The position numbers and the translations under genes are program-made. The notes below the pieces were generated by a model that worked only from the letters and a program-made list of their open reading frames with translations, was not told the DNA's origin and ran no database searches. A stretch of 64,000 nucleotides of DNA from Pseudomonas sp. SLFW (lineage in GTDB: Bacteria; Pseudomonadota; Gammaproteobacteria; Pseudomonadales; Pseudomonadaceae), in NCBI RefSeq assembly GCF_009905615.1, contig NZ_JAAAKW010000012.1:1-64000 (forward strand), read 5' to 3'. Shown one piece after another: positions 16,681 to 26,296 of this stretch (position 1 is the first letter of the stretch; each line of letters begins with the position of its first letter).

Positions 16681-17424
16681 TTACCGACTGGTATACCCGC
16701 CATCAATCGGCAACGACACCCCACTGATCATCGACGCCGCATCACTCAACAGAAACAGGATCGGTGCCGCCACTTCCGCCGTTTCAGCAAAACGCCCCAA
16801 CGGAATCGCGGCCAGGGCCGGGTCACGCTTGCTCGGCTCGCTCCAGGCCATTTGCGCCATCGGCGTGAGGGTCACGGTCGGGTTGACGCTGTTGACCCGA
16901 ATCCCGTGCCTGCCCCACTCGCCGCACTGCACACGGGTCATGGCGTCCATCGCGCCTTTGGAGGCGCAGTAACTCAGGTGATCGTCCAACGCCACCAATG
17001 ACGCCTGGCTCGACACGTTCACGATGCTGCCTTTCACACCCTCGCCAATCATCGCCTTGGCCACGCTTCCGGCCACCATCGCCGACGCCCGCACGTTAAC
17101 CGCCATGACCTGATCGAAGGCCGCTGCGCTGACCTCGGTCGCCGCTTCGAGGATGGAAATGCCCGCGCAGTTGACCAGCCCGTTCATCACCGGCAACTCC
17201 GCAAGCAGCGAGGCCAGGAGCGCATGATCTGCCACATCCACTCGCAACACCTGGCAACCCTGATCGGCCATGTCCAGCAATGCCGTCGCGTCGCGCCCCA
17301 AGGCATATACCTCGGCGCCACTGGCCAAGAGTTGCTGCGCGACCTCGCGACCGATGCCGCTGGTGGCGCCGGTCACCAGCACGCGCTGGCCGCTGAAATC
17401 AAACTGTGCGGTGTTCACATTCAC
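16681..17424 (-). CDS. SDR oxidoreductase resembling L-xylulose reductase / polyol dehydrogenase
   Basis: A 247-residue classical short-chain dehydrogenase. It has the cofactor motif TGATSGIG (residues 19-26), NCAG in place of the usual NNAG, the catalytic Ser in NVSSQ (about 139) and Tyr152-x3-Lys156 in YCASK. Long segments (VNVSSQ, VNPTVTLTPMAQMAWS, IPLGRFAE, SGVSLPIDGGY) resemble dicarbonyl/L-xylulose reductases and the related polyol dehydrogenases. It probably interconverts a polyol and a ketose with NAD(P)H. It is the last gene of the polyol operon, and its ATG overlaps the kinase stop (ATGA). Confidence 0.85.
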   Translation of the reverse strand: MNVNTAQFDFSGQRVLVTGATSGIGREVAQQLLASGAEVYALGRDATALLDMADQGCQVLRVDVADHALLASLLAELPVMNGLVNCAGISILEAATEVSAAAFDQVMAVNVRASAMVAGSVAKAMIGEGVKGSIVNVSSQASLVALDDHLSYCASKGAMDAMTRVQCGEWGRHGIRVNSVNPTVTLTPMAQMAWSEPSKRDPALAAIPLGRFAETAEVAAPILFLLSDAASMISGVSLPIDGGYTSR

Positions 17425-18953
17425 GCTCCCTGAAGGCGATGCATGATCGGTTTGAGCGCCGGGTACAGCGCCACGTAATCAGCGAAAAGCCGCGAGTACA
17501 GCGCGACGTTTTCCGCCTGGGGTTCGGCGCGACGTTCCAGTTGAACCCAGCCTTTGTGCGCTTGCGCGTCGTCCACCAACCCCACCGCATGGGCGGCCAG
17601 AAGCGCCGCGCCGAGCGCCGCTTCGACCTCCTGCACGATGGTGTAGACCGGGAAGTTGGTGACGTCGGCGATGATCTGCATCCACAGGTCCGAATGGCTT
17701 GCGCCGCCGACCACGATCAGCTGCGGGTCCAGCGATTGCGCGCCTTTGGTGCCCGCCTCGATGTTGTGCCGCAACGCGAAGGTCACGCCTTCGAGCACTG
17801 CGCGATAGAGATGAATGCGGCTGTGGAACAGGGTCAGGCCGACGAAGCTGCCGCTGGCTTTCGGGTCCCATACCGGGCTGCGCTCGCCCATCAGATAAGG
17901 CTGGAACAGCACGCCGTCGCTGCCTGCGGGAATCTTCGTCGCGGCACGTTCGAGGATGGCGTGGCTGTCCTCGCCGGTCTCGCGGCCCTGCTGTTCTTCG
18001 GCTTGGCAGAACTGCTCGCGAAACCAGCTGACCGAAGCCCCTGCCGTGATCGCGCCGCCAAAGATGTAGAGGTCTTTCGCGCCGTTGAAGACGTGAGGAA
18101 AACTCACCAGACCATGGCGCGCATCGACCTGCTGGTTGAGGTAGCCCCAGCACATGCTGGTGCCGATCATGGCGACGTGGTTGCCCGCTTGGGTGACGCC
18201 CGCCGCGAAGGTCGCCATCGCTGCATCGACGCCGCCGCCGAGCAACGGGATGCCGGCTTGCAGGCCCAGACGTTCGGCCCATTCCGGCAGCAGGTCACCG
18301 ACCACATCACCGGAATGCACGAGGCGTTCGGGCATCATCGACTGAGGAATGCCCAGTGCGTCGAGCATCTCCGCCGACCAGCCTCGCGCTTCGACGTCGT
18401 AGACGCCGCCGATGTTGCCCGCCGAGCTGTGATCCACCGCCACCTCACCCGTGAGGCAGTAGTTGATGTAGCTGTTAGGCGGCAGCAAGTAGCGGGTGTC
18501 GGCCCAGATTCGGGGTTGTTTGTCTCTGAGCCAGAGCATTTTGGTGAAGCCGTAGTAGCTGTCCACCGAGTTGCCGGTAATCGCGTAGAGGCGTTCGAGA
18601 TCGACGTTCTGATTGACCCACGCAACCTGTTCTTCGGCGCGGCGGTCCATCCAGATCAGGCAGGGGTAAAGCGGTTTGATCTGCGCATCGACGGCGATGC
18701 CGGAGCCGCCATACAGGCTGCTGACGCAGAGGGATTTGACGCTGTCTTTCGGCACGCCGCTTTTTGTCATGCAGGCGGCGACGCAGATTTCCACCGCATC
18801 GAGCCAGACCTGCGGCCACTGCTCGGCCCAGCGCGGTTTGGGCGTATCGACTTTGTAGCCGTGACTGTGCTGCGCGACGATCCGGCCCTGAGCATCCACC
18901 AGCAATGCCTTGGTGCTCTGGGTGCCGATGTCGACCCCAATGACGTATTTCAT
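17421..18953 (-). CDS. FGGY-family carbohydrate kinase (xylulokinase-like)
   Basis: A 510-residue kinase of normal FGGY length. The N-terminal phosphate-binding loop VGVDIGTQSTKALLVD is followed by a sugar-binding WMDRRAEEQ segment, GGGVDAAMATFAAGV, and the second-domain ATP site around VVGGASHSDLWMQIIADV. It should phosphorylate a ketose or polyol with ATP in the cytoplasm. Nearest matches by eye are xylulokinase-type enzymes, though the substrate could be a tetrulose or pentulose. It lies between the zinc dehydrogenase and the SDR, as expected for an uptake-oxidation-phosphorylation route. A 217-bp gap with a REP pair separates it from the dehydrogenase gene. Confidence 0.87.
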   Translation of the reverse strand: MKYVIGVDIGTQSTKALLVDAQGRIVAQHSHGYKVDTPKPRWAEQWPQVWLDAVEICVAACMTKSGVPKDSVKSLCVSSLYGGSGIAVDAQIKPLYPCLIWMDRRAEEQVAWVNQNVDLERLYAITGNSVDSYYGFTKMLWLRDKQPRIWADTRYLLPPNSYINYCLTGEVAVDHSSAGNIGGVYDVEARGWSAEMLDALGIPQSMMPERLVHSGDVVGDLLPEWAERLGLQAGIPLLGGGVDAAMATFAAGVTQAGNHVAMIGTSMCWGYLNQQVDARHGLVSFPHVFNGAKDLYIFGGAITAGASVSWFREQFCQAEEQQGRETGEDSHAILERAATKIPAGSDGVLFQPYLMGERSPVWDPKASGSFVGLTLFHSRIHLYRAVLEGVTFALRHNIEAGTKGAQSLDPQLIVVGGASHSDLWMQIIADVTNFPVYTIVQEVEAALGAALLAAHAVGLVDDAQAHKGWVQLERRAEPQAENVALYSRLFADYVALYPALKPIMHRLQGA

Positions 18954-19013
18954 CTTCGTGCGCTCTCTTGTTATTGGGTAAATCGGAGGATCTTCGGCGC
19001 TTGTACCGATGTC

Positions 19014-19147
19014 ATCGCGAATGAATTCGCTCCCACAGAAGGATCGCGTTCCAACCTGATGGGCACATTCTTACCGCTGCAATTGCGGGCACATTCGCCC
19101 TCACGGGAGGATCGCCATTCTCCTGTGGGAGCGAACTCATTCGCGAA
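19014..19147. repeat. REP pair in reversed orientation within the polyol operon
   Basis: A copy atcgcgaatgaattcgctcc... (19014-19038) and an inverted partner ctgtgggagcgaactcattc... (19123-19147) face each other in the opposite order from the REPINs (right arm first). They sit between two co-oriented genes of the polyol operon. They may be two independent REPs or a rearranged REPIN. Stable folding here could reduce expression of the downstream kinase and SDR genes. Confidence 0.8.
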
Positions 19148-19170
19148 GCGGTGTAAGGCGCGCCCCGATC

Positions 19171-20262
19171 TCAGGCGCCTGCCACCGGCTTGAGCAGCAC
19201 CTTGATCGACTTGGTCGAATTTGCCAGTTCGAACGCTTCAGCGTAGTCATCCAGGCCAAAGTCGTGCGTGACGATGCCTTCGGAGGTCACAAGCCCTCGC
19301 TCGAACAGGTCGATGGCAATCGGGTAGCAATACGGCCCCAGGTGGGCGCCGCGCACGTCCAGTTCCTTGCGGTCGCCGATGATCGACCAGTCGGCGCTGG
19401 TCTCGGCGCCGAACACGCTGAACTCGACGAAACGCCCCAGTTTGCGAATCAGGTCCAGGCCTTGGGTCACGCCGACCGGCACGCCAGTGGTCTCGATGTA
19501 CACGTCGCAGCCGTAGCCGTCGGTGAGGCCATTGATGATCTCGCGGGCGTTGTCGCGGCTCGGGTTGATCACCACGTCGGCGCCGAATTTCTTCGCCAGC
19601 TCCAGACGCTCATCCACCATATCGATGACCACTAGTTTCTTCGGCGTCTTCAACGCGGCGACTTGCACCATGCACAGACCCAGCGTGCCCGCCCCGGCAA
19701 TCACCAACACGTCGTCGAGCTGCACGTCGCCACGATTGACGGTGTGAATCGAGCAGGCCATCGGCTCGATCAGTGCGGAGTCTTCCAGCGAAACGGACTC
19801 GGGAATCTTGTGCACGATGGCGGTTTTCGGGATGCGCATGTACTGCGCCATGCCGCCCTCGGCCACGTCTTTCTGGAAGCCGAAAATGTTGTGCACTTCG
19901 CACATCCAGTACTTGCCGGATTTGCAGAATTTGCACTTCTCGCAAGGCACGATCTGCTCGGCAATGACCTTGTCGCCGACCTTCACGCCGAAGTGCTCTT
20001 CAGCGCCTTCACCTACTGAATCCACGTAGCCGAAGAACTCGTGGCCTGGCACCACAGGCGCCTTGACCCACGGGCTTTCGCCGCCCCAGAACATCGCCGC
20101 GCCCGAATGGCATTTGCAGTCACTGGCGCAGATGCCGCAGGCGCCGATGCGGATGACCAACTCGTTGATGCGCGCCACCGGTTTGGTGATGCGCTCCAGA
20201 CGGTAGTCTTTTGGCGCGTGGCAGACGACGGCTTGCATGGTGGTTTTTGTGTTTTGTTCCAT
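19171..20262 (-). CDS. Zinc-dependent polyol dehydrogenase (erythritol/threitol dehydrogenase-like)
   Basis: A 363-residue medium-chain alcohol dehydrogenase. Catalytic zinc ligands are Cys45 (CGICASD) and His74-Glu75 (PGHEF). Structural zinc ligands are Cys107, Cys110, Cys113 and Cys121. The nucleotide-binding motif GAGTLG lies near residues 187-192. Segments MQAVVCHAPKDYRLE, SEQ/AEQIVPCEKCKFCKSGKY, GYGCDVYIETTG and ELDVRGAHLGPYCYP resemble the erythritol/L-threitol dehydrogenase characterised in Mycobacterium, which supports a small polyol substrate. It oxidises a secondary alcohol to a ketose with NAD+. A good ribosome-binding site (aggtga) precedes the ATG. Confidence 0.85.
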   Translation of the reverse strand: MEQNTKTTMQAVVCHAPKDYRLERITKPVARINELVIRIGACGICASDCKCHSGAAMFWGGESPWVKAPVVPGHEFFGYVDSVGEGAEEHFGVKVGDKVIAEQIVPCEKCKFCKSGKYWMCEVHNIFGFQKDVAEGGMAQYMRIPKTAIVHKIPESVSLEDSALIEPMACSIHTVNRGDVQLDDVLVIAGAGTLGLCMVQVAALKTPKKLVVIDMVDERLELAKKFGADVVINPSRDNAREIINGLTDGYGCDVYIETTGVPVGVTQGLDLIRKLGRFVEFSVFGAETSADWSIIGDRKELDVRGAHLGPYCYPIAIDLFERGLVTSEGIVTHDFGLDDYAEAFELANSTKSIKVLLKPVAGA

Positions 20263-20337
20263 GTCGGTTCACCTGTTCAGAGAAGTCATGTGTACGCAGC
20301 TCTTGTGTGGGAGCCGGTATGAATGTTCAAAATCGGT

Positions 20338-21301
20338 TTATTTATGCCGCTGCCGACTGATGAAAATCGCCAGCAAAATGATTCCGCCCTTGATCACGCT
20401 CTGCACGTAAGGCGACACGCCGAGCATGTTCAATCCGTTGTTGAGCACACCCAACAGCATGGCCCCGACCAGCGTGCCGATGATCACGCCGCGACCACCG
20501 GCAATCGACGCGCCGCCCAACACCACGGCGGCAATGGCGTCCAGCTCGAAACCGACCCCGGCATTCGGCTGGCCGCTCATCAAACGCGACGACAGCACCA
20601 GACCGGCAATCGCCGCCGTGAGCCCGCTGATCGAGTACACCAGCAGCTTGAAGCGCGACGCCCGCACGCCAGACAGACGCACCGCTTCCTCGTTGCCGCC
20701 GATGGCGTAGACGTAGCGCCCGATGCGCATGTGCTGCAGCAGCACCCAGGCGAAGAAGTAGGTCAGCAGCATGATCAGGATCGGCACCTGAATGCCGAAT
20801 AACGTGCCGCGACCGAACCAGGCGAACCAGTCCGGCATCCCGGAAATCGGGTAGCCGTCGGTGTACATCAAACCCAGGCCGCGGGCGATGCCCATGGTCG
20901 CGAGGGTGACGATGATCGGCGGCATTTTCAGGTAAGCGACAAAGATGCCGTTGCCCACGCCAAAACCCACGCCGATCAGCAAGCCGATGAGGATCGCAAT
21001 CGGCGCCGGAACGCCTGCGACCATCAAGCCCGTGGTCAGCGTGCCGGACAGCGCCATAACCGGCCCCACCGACAGATCGATGCCGCCGGTGAGGATCACG
21101 CAGGTCATGCCCACGGCGATGATCGCGTTGATCGACACCTGTCTCGCGATGTTTTCCAGGTTCGCGCCGGTGAGGAATTTGTCGCTGGCGAAGATCATGA
21201 AGACCGTCACCACCACCAGCCCGACGAAGGGGTAAAACGCCGGTGAGCGGATCAGTTGAGCGAAGTTGAGCTTCATGCGGTTGGGTTGTGCAGTCATGGT
21301 T

Positions 21302-21318
<17 letters not shown>
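20338..21318 (-). CDS. Sugar ABC transporter permease, RbsC type
   Basis: A 326-residue inner-membrane permease with 8-10 hydrophobic helices, of the carbohydrate-uptake-2 (ribose/xylose) class. Typical segments are TGGIDLSVGPVMALSG and AAVVLGGASIAGGRG. The GTG at 21318 is preferred because ccgggag sits eight bases upstream, which makes the start overlap the ATPase stop by 17 bases. An ATG at 21297 is the alternative. It forms the membrane channel with the double ATPase and the RbsB-like binding protein encoded just upstream. Confidence 0.9.
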
Positions 21319-22813
<1,495 letters not shown>

Positions 22814-22896
22814 GGGCACCTCGTCAAAGCAGAAATTGCTCAGACCCGTGCTGTTCGCCCCACCTGAAAAACGTCAGGCGAACAGCGACGGTTCCG

Positions 22897-23841
22897 TCAC
22901 CAGCTGAAGGTCTTCGCCTTGGCCTGATCCACCAGCAGGATGTCGACGGGGATGGCCTTGGGCACTTGCGAGCCCCACTTCTTGGCCAGTGCGATGCCCA
23001 GGGCCAGACGCACCTGGTCACGCGGGTATTGAGCGGAGGTGGCGATGAACTTGCTGTTCGGCTTCTGGATTTCCTTTACCGCTTCCGGCGCGCCGTCGAC
23101 GCTGGTCAGCTTGACGTCCATGCCGCTGGATTCGATGGCAGCGAGAGCGCCGAGTGAGCCGTTGTCGTTGACGCTGAACAGGCCTTTCAGATTCGGCTGC
23201 GCCTGAAGCATGTTCTCGGTCACGCTGAGTGCCTGATCACGCTCCTGCTTGCCGTTCTGAATGCTGACGATTTTGATATCCGGGTGCTTGGCCAGTGCGT
23301 CCTTGCAACCGCGAACGCGTTCGAGGATCGGCACCACGGCGATGCCGTCGAGAATGCCGACGTCGCCTTTGCCGCCGATGTTCGTGGCCAGGTATTCACA
23401 GGCCTGAACACCCGCGTCGTAGTTCTTCGAACCGACGAAGGAATCCAGCGGACCGTCCGCCTGGGCGTCGACCGCCACCACCACGACGCCTTTGTCATGG
23501 GCCTGCTTCACGGCGGATTGCACACCCACCGAATCGGTCGGGTTGATGATCAGGATGTCGATGCCCTTTTGCAGCATGTCTTCGATGTCGCTGATCTGCT
23601 TGGAAACATCGTGGCGTGCGTCTGTGACCAACAACGTCGCACCGATGCTGCCGGTGGCGTCCTGAAGGGCGTCCTTCATGGTCACGAAATAGGGGTTGTT
23701 GATCTCTTGGAACGAGGCACCGATTTTCAGCGGGCCGCTTTTGGCGTCAGCCGCCTGAACGGAGAAGGAACCGGCGCACGCCACAGCCACGGCGAGGGAG
23801 CAAAGAACGGTGGAAAAGCCTTTCTTGAGGCGAGTTGTCAT
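22897..23841 (-). CDS. Periplasmic sugar/polyol-binding protein, RbsB type
   Basis: A 314-residue type-I periplasmic binding protein with a signal peptide cleaved after SVQA (about residue 30). The mature part begins with the family pattern GASFQEINNPYFVTMKDAL and contains LLVTDARHDVSKQISDIEDML and DILIINPTDSVGV, typical of ribose/galactose-class binding proteins. It captures the substrate for the RbsA/RbsC-type importer. It is the first gene of the leftward operon. A LacI-type operator lies 38-53 bp upstream of its start, where it would overlap or closely follow the promoter. Confidence 0.92.
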   Translation of the reverse strand: MTTRLKKGFSTVLCSLAVAVACAGSFSVQAADAKSGPLKIGASFQEINNPYFVTMKDALQDATGSIGATLLVTDARHDVSKQISDIEDMLQKGIDILIINPTDSVGVQSAVKQAHDKGVVVVAVDAQADGPLDSFVGSKNYDAGVQACEYLATNIGGKGDVGILDGIAVVPILERVRGCKDALAKHPDIKIVSIQNGKQERDQALSVTENMLQAQPNLKGLFSVNDNGSLGALAAIESSGMDVKLTSVDGAPEAVKEIQKPNSKFIATSAQYPRDQVRLALGIALAKKWGSQVPKAIPVDILLVDQAKAKTFSW

Positions 23842-23878
23842 AGCGAAAAATCCCGTTGTTTTTATTGTTTAAGCGGAA

Positions 23879-23894
23879 ATGTCATCGTTAACAT
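23879..23894. promoter_or_regulatory. LacI-type operator in front of the ABC/polyol operon
   Basis: The plus strand reads ATGTCATCGTTAACAT and the minus strand ATGTTAACGATGACAT. It has a central CG and fits TGNNANCGNTNNCA exactly. It is 13/16 identical to the site at 15382-15397 upstream of the LacI-family gene. It lies just upstream of the binding-protein gene start at 23841, where a bound repressor would block initiation. Confidence 0.72.
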
Positions 23895-24010
23895 TTTTGA
23901 AATTAGCAGAGAAAATGGGCGTTAGCAACTGGATGAAGAAGACAGTAAATGCGCAGCCGACTACTCTTCCCGCTTCGCGATTGGACGCGCTAAACGGGGA
24001 GGATGGGAGC

Positions 24011-24226
24011 ATGGGCGAAGATGTAGACGACGAAATCGACGAGGTTGATTGGGAAGAATGGTTTGCTGAATCTTTGCCTAGTCCGGATTTCATGTCGGAA
24101 AGAGACCAGTACGACAACCAGAAAACGGAGCAACCGCCAGGCGGTTTGACAAATTTCGTTACCCCTGCCGATAATCCCTCGCTATGTCATACGACAACTT
24201 ACGACATCAATAACAACAAATCGTAA
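24011..24226 (+). CDS. Possible small acidic protein, unrecognised
   Basis: A 71-residue frame starting MGEDVDDEIDEVDWEEWF, with GGGGAGG (23996-24002) eight bases before the ATG, an excellent ribosome-binding site. The first 20 residues are strongly acidic and the rest is polar, with no signal peptide or domain that I recognise. The frame continues open upstream to an ATG at 23879, but that ATG lies in the LacI-type operator. Base composition is less GC-rich than in the flanking genes, and the 3' end overlaps the presumed udh control region. It may be a genuine small gene or a chance frame. Confidence 0.27.
   Translation: MGEDVDDEIDEVDWEEWFAESLPSPDFMSERDQYDNQKTEQPPGGLTNFVTPADNPSLCHTTTYDINNNKS
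24190..24209. promoter_or_regulatory. Tandem ten-base direct repeat upstream of udh
   Basis: TACGACAACT is followed directly by TACGACATCA, giving the seven-base unit TACGACA twice at a spacing of one helical turn. It lies 34-53 bp before the udh ATG. Same-face spacing suggests a dimeric activator or repressor site. The regulator is not identifiable from this window. Confidence 0.4.
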
Positions 24227-24242
24227 ACAAGGGCTTCTCACG

Positions 24243-25064
24243 ATGACCGAATCCAACGCCCATTCCCCTTTCAATCGCCTGCTGCTCACCGGCGCGGCTG
24301 GCGGCCTCGGCAAAGTGTTGCGCGAAACCCTGCGCCCCTACGCCACGATCATTCGCCTCTCCGACATTGCGGACATGGCGCCCGCTGGCGCTCACGAAGA
24401 AGTGCAGCGCTGCGATCTCGCGGACAAAGCTGCCGTTCATCATCTGGTCGAAGGCGTCGATGCCATCGTGCATTTCGGCGGTGTGTCCACTGAGCACTCG
24501 TTCGAAGACATCCTCGGCCCGAACATCTGCGGCACCTATCACCTCTACGAAGCGGCGCGTCGGCACGGCGTGAAACGGGTGATCTTCGCCAGCTCCAACC
24601 ACGTGATCGGCTTCTACCGCCAGGACGAAACCATCGACGCCAGCGCTGTGAAGCGGCCAGACAGTTACTACGGCCTGTCGAAATCCTACGGGGAAGACTT
24701 GGCCAGTTTCTATTTCGATCGCTACGGCATCGAAACGGTGAGTATCCGGATCGGCTCTTCATTCCCGGAAGCGCAGAACCGCAGAATGCTGAGCAGTTGG
24801 CTGAGCTACGACGACTTGACCCAGCTGATCGAGCGCGGTCTGTTCACGCCGAATGTCGGTCACACCGTGGTGTACGGCGCGTCCAACAACGCGAAGGTCT
24901 GGTGGGACAACCGTCTGGCCAATCACCTGGACTACCAACCCAAAGACAGCTCCGAACAGTTCCGCGCCAAGGTCGAGGCGCAACCGGCGCCGGCTGCCGA
25001 TGACCCAGCGATGGTGTATCAGGGCGGCGCGTTCGTGGCGTCCGGACCTTTCGGCGATCAGTGA
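24243..25064 (+). CDS. udh: Uronate dehydrogenase
   Basis: A 273-residue extended-SDR enzyme. The cofactor motif is TGAAGGLG (residues 16-23), the catalytic Ser is in FASSNHVIG (about 117) and the Tyr143-x3-Lys147 pair is in YYGLSK. The sequence closely resembles the characterised P. syringae uronate dehydrogenase throughout (RLLLTGAAGGLGKVLRETL, SFPEAQNRRM, GGAFVASGPFGD). It oxidises D-galacturonate or D-glucuronate with NAD+ to the aldaro-1,5-lactone in the cytoplasm. The next gene encodes a lactonase that opens such products. It is transcribed divergently from the ABC/polyol operon. Confidence 0.94.
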   Translation: MTESNAHSPFNRLLLTGAAGGLGKVLRETLRPYATIIRLSDIADMAPAGAHEEVQRCDLADKAAVHHLVEGVDAIVHFGGVSTEHSFEDILGPNICGTYHLYEAARRHGVKRVIFASSNHVIGFYRQDETIDASAVKRPDSYYGLSKSYGEDLASFYFDRYGIETVSIRIGSSFPEAQNRRMLSSWLSYDDLTQLIERGLFTPNVGHTVVYGASNNAKVWWDNRLANHLDYQPKDSSEQFRAKVEAQPAPAADDPAMVYQGGAFVASGPFGDQ

Positions 25065-25132
25065 TTTCCCCCTGCAACGGCCAGCCCGACGTTGGCCGTT
25101 CGCCCCTTCATCAACCTTGTGGAATATTCCCG

Positions 25133-26023
25133 ATGCAGGCTGAGCTGATCCTCGACGCGCGCAACGCCACCGGCGAGTGCCCGGTCTGGAGCGCCCGTGA
25201 CAACGCGCTTTATTGGGTGGACATTCCAGCGAAAAAACTCCATCGCTATCGGCTGGATGACCAGCGCACGGACAGCTGGGAAGCGCCGCAGATGCTCGCC
25301 TGCATCGCCAGTTACGGCGACGGCACCTGGCTCGCGGGTATGGAAGATGGCCTGTTTCGGATTCGCCCCGCAGAGGATGGAACGCTCACGTCCGAACGAC
25401 TGATCGACGTCGAACACCCTCACCCCAACATGCGTTTTAACGACGGGCGCTGTGACCGTCAAGGCCGTTTCTGGGCGGGCACGATGGTCATGGACATGGC
25501 CGCTGCGTCGTCGGTCGGCGCGCTGTATCGCTACAGCCGCGATCAGCGCGAACCGCTCACGCCTCGAATCACTGACCTGATTGTTCCCAACGGCCTGGGT
25601 TTCAGCCCCGACGGGAAGATCATGTACCTCTCGGATTCTCACCCTAACGTGCAGAAAATCTGGGCGTTCGATTACGACATCGACACCGGGATGCCCCGTG
25701 ATCGTCGTCTGTTCGTGGACATGAACCTCTATCCCGGTCGCCCCGATGGCGCCGCTGTGGACGCTGACGGCTGCTATTGGATCTGCGGCAATGACGAAGG
25801 GGTCATCCACCGTTTTACCCCGGCGGGCACGCTGGATCGATCACTGTCTGTTCCCGTGAAAAAGCCGTCCATGTGTGCGTTTGGAGGCCGTGACCTGGAC
25901 ACGTTGTTCGTGACCTCGATCCGTCCCGGTGGCGACCTTTACGATCAGCCACTGGCCGGTGGGGTGTTCGCGCTGCAACCCGGCGTCAAAGGGCTTGAAG
26001 AGCCGTTTTTTGGCCCGGAATAG
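25133..26023 (+). CDS. SMP-30/gluconolactonase family lactonase (probable aldarolactonase)
   Basis: A 296-residue six-bladed beta-propeller of the SMP-30/gluconolactonase family. The start MQAELILDARNATGECPVW is chosen because the N-terminal Glu of GECPVW is a metal ligand in the family. Further ligand regions are MRFNDGRCDRQGRFWAGTM, VPNGLGFSPDGK and YPGRPDGAAVD. Its position 68 bases after udh suggests that it hydrolyses the galactaro- or glucaro-lactone made by Udh, the activity called UxuL in related Pseudomonas. No aldarate dehydratase gene is in the window. Confidence 0.88.
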   Translation: MQAELILDARNATGECPVWSARDNALYWVDIPAKKLHRYRLDDQRTDSWEAPQMLACIASYGDGTWLAGMEDGLFRIRPAEDGTLTSERLIDVEHPHPNMRFNDGRCDRQGRFWAGTMVMDMAAASSVGALYRYSRDQREPLTPRITDLIVPNGLGFSPDGKIMYLSDSHPNVQKIWAFDYDIDTGMPRDRRLFVDMNLYPGRPDGAAVDADGCYWICGNDEGVIHRFTPAGTLDRSLSVPVKKPSMCAFGGRDLDTLFVTSIRPGGDLYDQPLAGGVFALQPGVKGLEEPFFGPE

Positions 26024-26075
26024 CCTTTGCGCTCATGCGGCGACACAGAATGTGACACAAAATCGTTACGCCCTG

Positions 26076-26085
26076 AGAGCGCTCT
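26076..26085. promoter_or_regulatory. Short palindrome, possible operator
   Basis: The perfect palindrome AGAGCGCTCT is preceded by TG and followed by GC, one base pair short of a full LacI/GalR-type site. It lies 53 bp after the lactonase stop and 211 bp before the next gene. A direct role is uncertain. Confidence 0.22.
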
Positions 26086-26296
26086 GCAAAACGGTTTTTG
26101 CGTCGATCTGTTTCAAAAACGGACAGAAAAACGACGTTATCCTCGAAAAAACACACATTTTGAAATATTTAATCCACGCACGTAGATAATCCTGTGCTAG
26201 CTGCTAGTCTGTCGACTCGCCCGCTGAATCGGTACATCTCTGGCATTGGGTCCGAGGGCATCAAACGACTCAGATACCCGCAACGAGGTTATCGCG

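Noticed and set aside
17406..19193. Open frame of about 595 codons opposite the FGGY kinase
   Set aside because: The kinase is complete with active-site motifs; the opposite frame runs through a REP pair and has no domain.
23879..24226. Longer 115-codon version of the small frame before udh
   Set aside because: Its ATG is part of the LacI-type operator and no ribosome-binding site is at proper distance; only the shorter form is kept as a candidate.
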